DNA from: CAZGXM01 sp964529795
GTDB lineage: Bacteria; Bacillota; JADQBR01
Direction of reading: 5' to 3'
Assembly (NCBI GenBank): GCA_964529795.1
Contig: CAZGXM010000009.1
Location: 1 to 52,882 of the forward strand
Length of the DNA stretch: 52,882 nt
The notes under the pieces are model-generated. The model saw only the letters and a list, made by a program, of their open reading frames with translations, was not told the origin of the DNA and did no database searches. This document shows positions 48,900-52,882 of this stretch, piece by piece (position 1 is the stretch's first letter; the number at the start of each line of letters is the position of its first letter). The position numbers and the translations under genes are program-made.

Positions 48900-49481
48900 T
48901 TGAAAGAACAAATTAATGACTGGTTGAAACTTTATGCTACGGAGAAACGGCGTGCCCATGCCCTGGGTGTGGCGGAAACCGCCCTGGATTTGGCTGCAAA
49001 ACACGGGGCGGATCCTGATAAGGCGTATGCCGCAGGAATTTTACACGACTTGGCCAGGGATTACCCGGCAGGGGAACTGCTGGCCCGGGCAGAACATTTT
49101 CATATTCCCGTAGGCTACTGGGAAAAGAGCAACCCCGTGGTGCTGCACGGCCCGGTAGCCGCTTCCGTGGTAAAAGAAAGACTGGGCATGCAGGATGAAG
49201 AAATTCTGGAAGCAATTCGAGTACATACTTTGGGTGCCCCCCACATGTCTCCGGTGGCAAAGATAGTTTATCTCGCAGATATTATCGAACCGGGGCGTAA
49301 GTTTGACGGGGTGGAATATTTACGCCGCTTGGCGGCCGAGAATATGGATTGCGCCTTGTTGGCCGCAATGGACGGAACTATTAATTATCTACTGCAAAGG
49401 AAGGTAATAATACATCCCAAAACCGTTGAGGTACGGAACTATATTTTAATGAGCCGACTGTCAAAGGAGGGTAAGATTTGA
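48900..49481 (+). CDS. yqeK: YqeK-type HD-domain bis(5'-nucleosyl)-tetraphosphatase
   Basis: HD-domain hydrolase that cleaves Ap4A symmetrically, an alarmone-removing role. The 193 residues show H20 (RAHALGVAETA), H49-D50 (AGILHDLARD), HGP and VHTLG, and YLADIIEPGR. The start is probably TTG 48900, about 12 bases after GGGGGG; the frame is open from 48834, but its extra 22 residues (HCKHCSLH) are not typical. It overlaps rsfS by 4 bases. Confidence 0.92.
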   Translation: MKEQINDWLKLYATEKRRAHALGVAETALDLAAKHGADPDKAYAAGILHDLARDYPAGELLARAEHFHIPVGYWEKSNPVVLHGPVAASVVKERLGMQDEEILEAIRVHTLGAPHMSPVAKIVYLADIIEPGRKFDGVEYLRRLAAENMDCALLAAMDGTINYLLQRKVIIHPKTVEVRNYILMSRLSKEGKI

Positions 49482-49834
49482 CGGATAGCCGGATTTTGGC
49501 GGAAAAGGTAGCCAGTGCAGCCAGTGAAAAGAAGGGGAATGATATTGTCCTGCTTAACCTACAGGGGATTTCTTTGATTGCTGATTATTTTGTTATCGTC
49601 AGCGCCGGTTCTACCACGCAGGTTAAGGCGATAGCGGACAACATCCTGAAAAAGTTAAAAGATGGCAATATCCTGCCTCTCAGCAGAGAAGGCTATCAAG
49701 CGGGCCAGTGGATCCTGCTGGATTACGGTGAAGTGGTGGCCCATGTATTTTTAAATGAACAGCGCCAGTTTTACGATCTTGAGCGTCTGTGGGGCGATGC
49801 CGCCGCCGAGACTTTTATGGACAGTCAAAAGTAA
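49478..49834 (+). CDS. rsfS: Ribosomal silencing factor RsfS
   Basis: Binds L14 and blocks subunit joining when nutrients are low. The 118 residues have the family core: NDIVLLNLQGISLIADYFVI (in part), TTQVKAIADNI, REGYQAGQWILLDYGEVVAHVF, and YDLERLWGDA. The start is TTG 49478 with AAGGAGGGT upstream, overlapping the yqeK stop. Confidence 0.95.
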   Translation: MTDSRILAEKVASAASEKKGNDIVLLNLQGISLIADYFVIVSAGSTTQVKAIADNILKKLKDGNILPLSREGYQAGQWILLDYGEVVAHVFLNEQRQFYDLERLWGDAAAETFMDSQK

Positions 49835-49891
49835 AGGCTTTTTACCTTTATTAGTATATATACACTTTAGAAGCCAGGAAGGGGATAGTTA

Positions 49892-52378
49892 ATGGAAGAG
49901 CGTTACAACTTTAAGGATATCGAACCTAAGTGGCAGCAGTACTGGCAGGAGCAGGAGCTTCACAAGGTTACCGAGGGCAAGCAGGACCGGGGCAGCAAGT
50001 ATTACTGCCTGGAAATGTTTCCTTACCCGTCGGGAAATTTGCATATGGGTCACGTCAGGAATTATTCCATTGGTGATGTGGTAGCACGTTTTATAACCAT
50101 GACCGGTAAAAATGTGCTGCACCCCATGGGGTGGGATGCTTTTGGCCTGCCGGCGGAAAACGCTGCCATCAAGCACGGGGTACACCCGTCCAAGTGGACC
50201 ACGGAAAATATCAGCAACATGCGGCGGCAGCTAAAGTCCATGGGTCTCAGCTATGACTGGGACAGGGAAGTGGCTACCTGCTATCCCGATTACTACCGCT
50301 GGACCCAGTGGTTGTTCCTGCATCTTTATCATAAGGGACTGGCTTATAAGAAACATGCTGCGGTGAACTGGTGCCCATCCTGCGCCACGGTTTTAGCCAA
50401 TGAGCAGGTGGTAAATGGCGCCTGCGAACGCTGTGAGACCGTGGTTGTGAAGAAAGACCTGGATCAGTGGTTTTTCAAGATCACCGACTATGCCGACCGC
50501 CTGCTGGCGGATTTGGAAAAGCTGCCCGGTTGGCCGGAAAAAGTAAAAATAATGCAAAAAAACTGGATTGGGAAAAGTACCGGTGCGGAGATTATCTTTA
50601 AAGCTGAGAAGACCGGCGATGAGATACCGGTATTTACCACCCGGCACGATACTATTTTCGGCGTTACTTACATGGTATTGGCTCCGGAGCACCCGTTGGT
50701 CAAGAAATTGACTGCGGGAACGGAATATGAAGAACAGGTTAACGAGTTTGTGGACAAGGCGACTGCTATGGATGCCATAGCCCGAACCGCAACGGATGGG
50801 GAAAAAGAAGGCATCTTTACCGGGGCATACGCCGTTAACCCGGTAAACAATGAGCGCATTCCCATTTGGATTGCCAACTATGTCTTGATGGAATACGGTA
50901 CCGGCGCGGTTATGGGTGTTCCCGCCCATGACCAGCGGGACTTGGATTTTGCGCGGAAATACAACTTACCGGTACGAATTGTGATCAACCCCGAGGACAA
51001 GGAACTGCCTGACGGTAGTGAATTGGCAGAAGCTTACGCTGCAGCGGGTGTGCTGGTCAACTCCGGTCAGTTTAACGGCCTGCCGCATAAGGTGGCCCAG
51101 GAAAAAATTGCCGACTATCTTGAAGAGAAAGGAATAGGCAGCAGGCAGGTTAACTTCCGCCTGCGTGACTGGCTGATTTCCCGCCAGCGGTACTGGGGAG
51201 CCCCCATACCCATCATCTACTGCGAACATTGCGGTACGGTGCCGGTACCCGAGGAGGATTTGCCGGTAATGCTGCCAACGGAAGTGGAATTCAGGCCCAA
51301 CGGGGAATCGCCTTTAAATACTGCCGGGGATTTCCTCGCCACCACCTGTCCCAAGTGCGGCGAAAAGGCACGGCGGGAAACCGATACCATGGACACTTTT
51401 GTCTGCTCGTCCTGGTACTTTTTGCGTTTCACTGACCCCCGGAACAGTGATGTGGTATTTGACAGCGACAAGGCCAATTACTGGATGAACGTGGACCAGT
51501 ATATCGGCGGTGTGGAACATGCCATCCTGCACCTGATGTACGCCCGCTTCTTCACCAAGGTCCTGTACGATTCCGGCCTGGTGGCGTATGACGAACCCTT
51601 TGAAAACCTCCTGACCCAGGGGATGGTATTGAAAGACGGCAGCAAAATGTCCAAATCCAAGGGCAACGTGGTCAGTCCCGAGGAGATTATTGACCGCTAC
51701 GGCGCGGATACTGCCCGGATGTTCATTCTCTTTGCCGCTCCGCCGGAGCGGGATCTGGAATGGAGTGACCAGGGAGTGGAAGGCTGTTACCGCTTCCTCA
51801 ACCGGGTTTGGCGCCTGGTCTATTTCTACCATCAGGAGCTCACTCATGTGGACGGGGCTGTGCGTATTAATACCGGTGCTGACAAGGAACTGTGGCGGCT
51901 TTTGCATGCCACTGTTAAAAAAGCTACTGAAGATATAGGTGAGCGTTTTAACTTCAATACGGCTATCAGTGCCATCATGGAACTGGTAAACGGCATTTAT
52001 AACTACCGTGAACAGGCAAAGGATGAGGAAAATCCGGTGCTGGTAAAGGAAGTACTGGCCAGGCTGTTGGTACTCCTGGCACCTTTTGCGCCTCATATCA
52101 GCGAGGAACTGTGGCATGTGCTGGGTAATGACACCAGTATTCATGTTGAAAGCTGGCCGGCATATGACCTGGATGCCCTGGCCCGCGATGAGATAACCAT
52201 TGCGGTGCAGGTAAACGGCAAGGTTCGGGACCGGGTGGATATTGCCACTGATTTGGACCGCCAGGAAATGGTTGACGTGGTAATGCAGCAGGAGAAGGTA
52301 AAGAAATGGATTGCCGGTAAGGAAATTGTAAAGACCATTGCCGTACCCAACAAACTGGTTAATATTGTGGTTAAATAA
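49892..52378 (+). CDS. leuS: Leucyl-tRNA synthetase
   Basis: Class I synthetase charging tRNA-Leu. The 828 residues show HMGH (51-54, FPYPSGNLHMGHVRN), two zinc-type CxxC clusters (WCPSCA with CERC; YCEHC with CPKC), the CP1 editing domain (TTRHDT-like FTTRHDTIFGVTYM), and KMSKS at 585-589. AGGAAGGGG precedes the ATG. No T-box leader is found in the 57 bases before it, unlike valS. Confidence 0.97.
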   Translation: MEERYNFKDIEPKWQQYWQEQELHKVTEGKQDRGSKYYCLEMFPYPSGNLHMGHVRNYSIGDVVARFITMTGKNVLHPMGWDAFGLPAENAAIKHGVHPSKWTTENISNMRRQLKSMGLSYDWDREVATCYPDYYRWTQWLFLHLYHKGLAYKKHAAVNWCPSCATVLANEQVVNGACERCETVVVKKDLDQWFFKITDYADRLLADLEKLPGWPEKVKIMQKNWIGKSTGAEIIFKAEKTGDEIPVFTTRHDTIFGVTYMVLAPEHPLVKKLTAGTEYEEQVNEFVDKATAMDAIARTATDGEKEGIFTGAYAVNPVNNERIPIWIANYVLMEYGTGAVMGVPAHDQRDLDFARKYNLPVRIVINPEDKELPDGSELAEAYAAAGVLVNSGQFNGLPHKVAQEKIADYLEEKGIGSRQVNFRLRDWLISRQRYWGAPIPIIYCEHCGTVPVPEEDLPVMLPTEVEFRPNGESPLNTAGDFLATTCPKCGEKARRETDTMDTFVCSSWYFLRFTDPRNSDVVFDSDKANYWMNVDQYIGGVEHAILHLMYARFFTKVLYDSGLVAYDEPFENLLTQGMVLKDGSKMSKSKGNVVSPEEIIDRYGADTARMFILFAAPPERDLEWSDQGVEGCYRFLNRVWRLVYFYHQELTHVDGAVRINTGADKELWRLLHATVKKATEDIGERFNFNTAISAIMELVNGIYNYREQAKDEENPVLVKEVLARLLVLLAPFAPHISEELWHVLGNDTSIHVESWPAYDLDALARDEITIAVQVNGKVRDRVDIATDLDRQEMVDVVMQQEKVKKWIAGKEIVKTIAVPNKLVNIVVK

Positions 52379-52389
52379 CTTGTCTAGAG

Positions 52390-52417
52390 CCCCGGTGTAT
52401 TCCCGGGGTATTTTTTT
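52390..52417 (+). terminator. Intrinsic terminator after leuS
   Basis: CCCCGG (52390-52395) pairs with CCGGGG (52403-52408), followed by TA and seven T. Confidence 0.8.
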
Positions 52418-52495
52418 GTCAGTGGAAAAAAGATACTGTCTAAAACAGGAAAATAAAGATGAAAGTGGAATAATCAGGTAAGCGGGGTGAGAGGT

Positions 52496-52882
52496 ATGGA
52501 AGATAAACGCCTGCAGTATGCTTTAATCATAATACTGGTGGCCCTGATAGCGGGAGGCGGGGTGAAGCTGCTCCGTATGGACAACCGGCCGGTGGTGATA
52601 GAGGAGCAGCCGGGCTCTTTTCAGGAAGATGCCGGCGGGAAGCCTGCTGCAAGTAATTCCGCTAAAGTAGCGGTGTACGTCACCGGTGCGGTAAAGAAAC
52701 CCGACGTTTATTATTTGGCAGGTTCTGCCCGGGTGCAGGATGCGATCAATATGGCCGGGCCGCTGCCCGAGGCAGATCTGACGGGCCTGGCTTTGGCCCG
52801 CCGGGTTATTGACGGGGAGACAATTATCGTACCCCGTATTGGCGATAATGAAGACACCGCCGCTCAAGCAAGCAATCAACTT
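52496..52882 (+). CDS. comEA: ComEA-like competence protein, 5' part
   Basis: The first 129 codons of a gene running off the right edge. One N-terminal membrane helix (about 8-26), a polar spacer, then an SLBB domain (about 58-110: VAVYVTGAVKKPDVYYL, VQDAINMAGPL, DGETIIVPRI). In ComEA this is followed by helix-hairpin-helix DNA-binding motifs, which would lie beyond the window. ComEA is the DNA receptor of transformation machinery. GGGGTGAGAGG precedes the ATG. The leuS-comEA neighbourhood is common in Firmicutes. Confidence 0.85.
   Translation, partial: MEDKRLQYALIIILVALIAGGGVKLLRMDNRPVVIEEQPGSFQEDAGGKPAASNSAKVAVYVTGAVKKPDVYYLAGSARVQDAINMAGPLPEADLTGLALARRVIDGETIIVPRIGDNEDTAAQASNQL

Overview
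The window reads as a chromosomal segment of a Gram-positive, endospore-forming member of the Clostridia, most like the Desulfotomaculum/Pelotomaculum (Peptococcaceae) group. The reasons are: Shine-Dalgarno sites close to AGGAGGTG with many GTG and TTG starts; sporulation genes (GerMN lipoprotein, lonB, a SpoIVFA-like protein, a Spo0B-like phosphotransferase); a T-box leader on valS; an L21 leader on rplU; an N-terminally extended L27 next to its processing protease Prp; and the order maf-radC-mreBCD-min-spoIVFA-rplU-prp-rpmA-spo0B-obg, which is the classic Firmicute order. Nearly everything lies on the + strand; only the LytTR response regulator at the left edge is on the - strand. I saw no transposase gene, prophage or CRISPR array.

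Layout. 1-4.4 kb: end of an unknown gene, LytTR regulator, GerMN lipoprotein, and an amidase with SH3 repeats. 4.6-10.7 kb: murI, then a tightly packed set encoding a glutamate mutase epsilon-like protein, a 2-hydroxyacyl-CoA dehydratase-like iron-sulfur protein and its ATP-dependent activator; then an MBL-fold remnant, rph, rdgB and a phosphodiesterase. 10.8-11.6 kb: seven tRNA genes (Gly, Arg, His, Gln, Lys, Leu, Gly) behind a good promoter, interrupted by a MITE-like inverted repeat. 11.9-20.6 kb: protein quality control (tig, clpP, clpX, lonB, lon) plus an orphan pilin-like gene and engB. 20.8-23 kb: membrane protein, meaB-type GTPase, Cys-rich C_GCAxxG_C_C protein. 23-29.4 kb: T-box-valS, folC, rex, maf, radC. 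29.4-37.7 kb: cell shape and division (mreBCD, PBP2, minCDE, rodA, spoIVFA). 37.9-45.4 kb: a radical SAM/DUF2344 pair, RNase G, rplU-prp-rpmA, spo0B, obgE and a small Cys-rich protein. 45.6-52.9 kb: proB, proA, nadD, yqeK, rsfS, leuS and the start of a comEA-like gene.

Most of the window is housekeeping. The best candidate for an undescribed system is the murI/GlmE-like/HgdB-like/HgdC-like cluster at 4.6-8.6 kb. It joins a B12-type mutase catalytic subunit with a ketyl-radical-type dehydratase and activator. It lacks the B12-carrying sigma subunit, and the mutase has a changed active-site residue (Tyr to Thr). Other points worth a second look are a MinC lacking its FtsZ-inhibiting domain, a charged insertion inside the PBP2 transpeptidase domain, a SpoIVFA homologue without an adjacent SpoIVFB, an unannotated 59-residue four-cysteine protein after obgE, and several perfect palindromes between genes.
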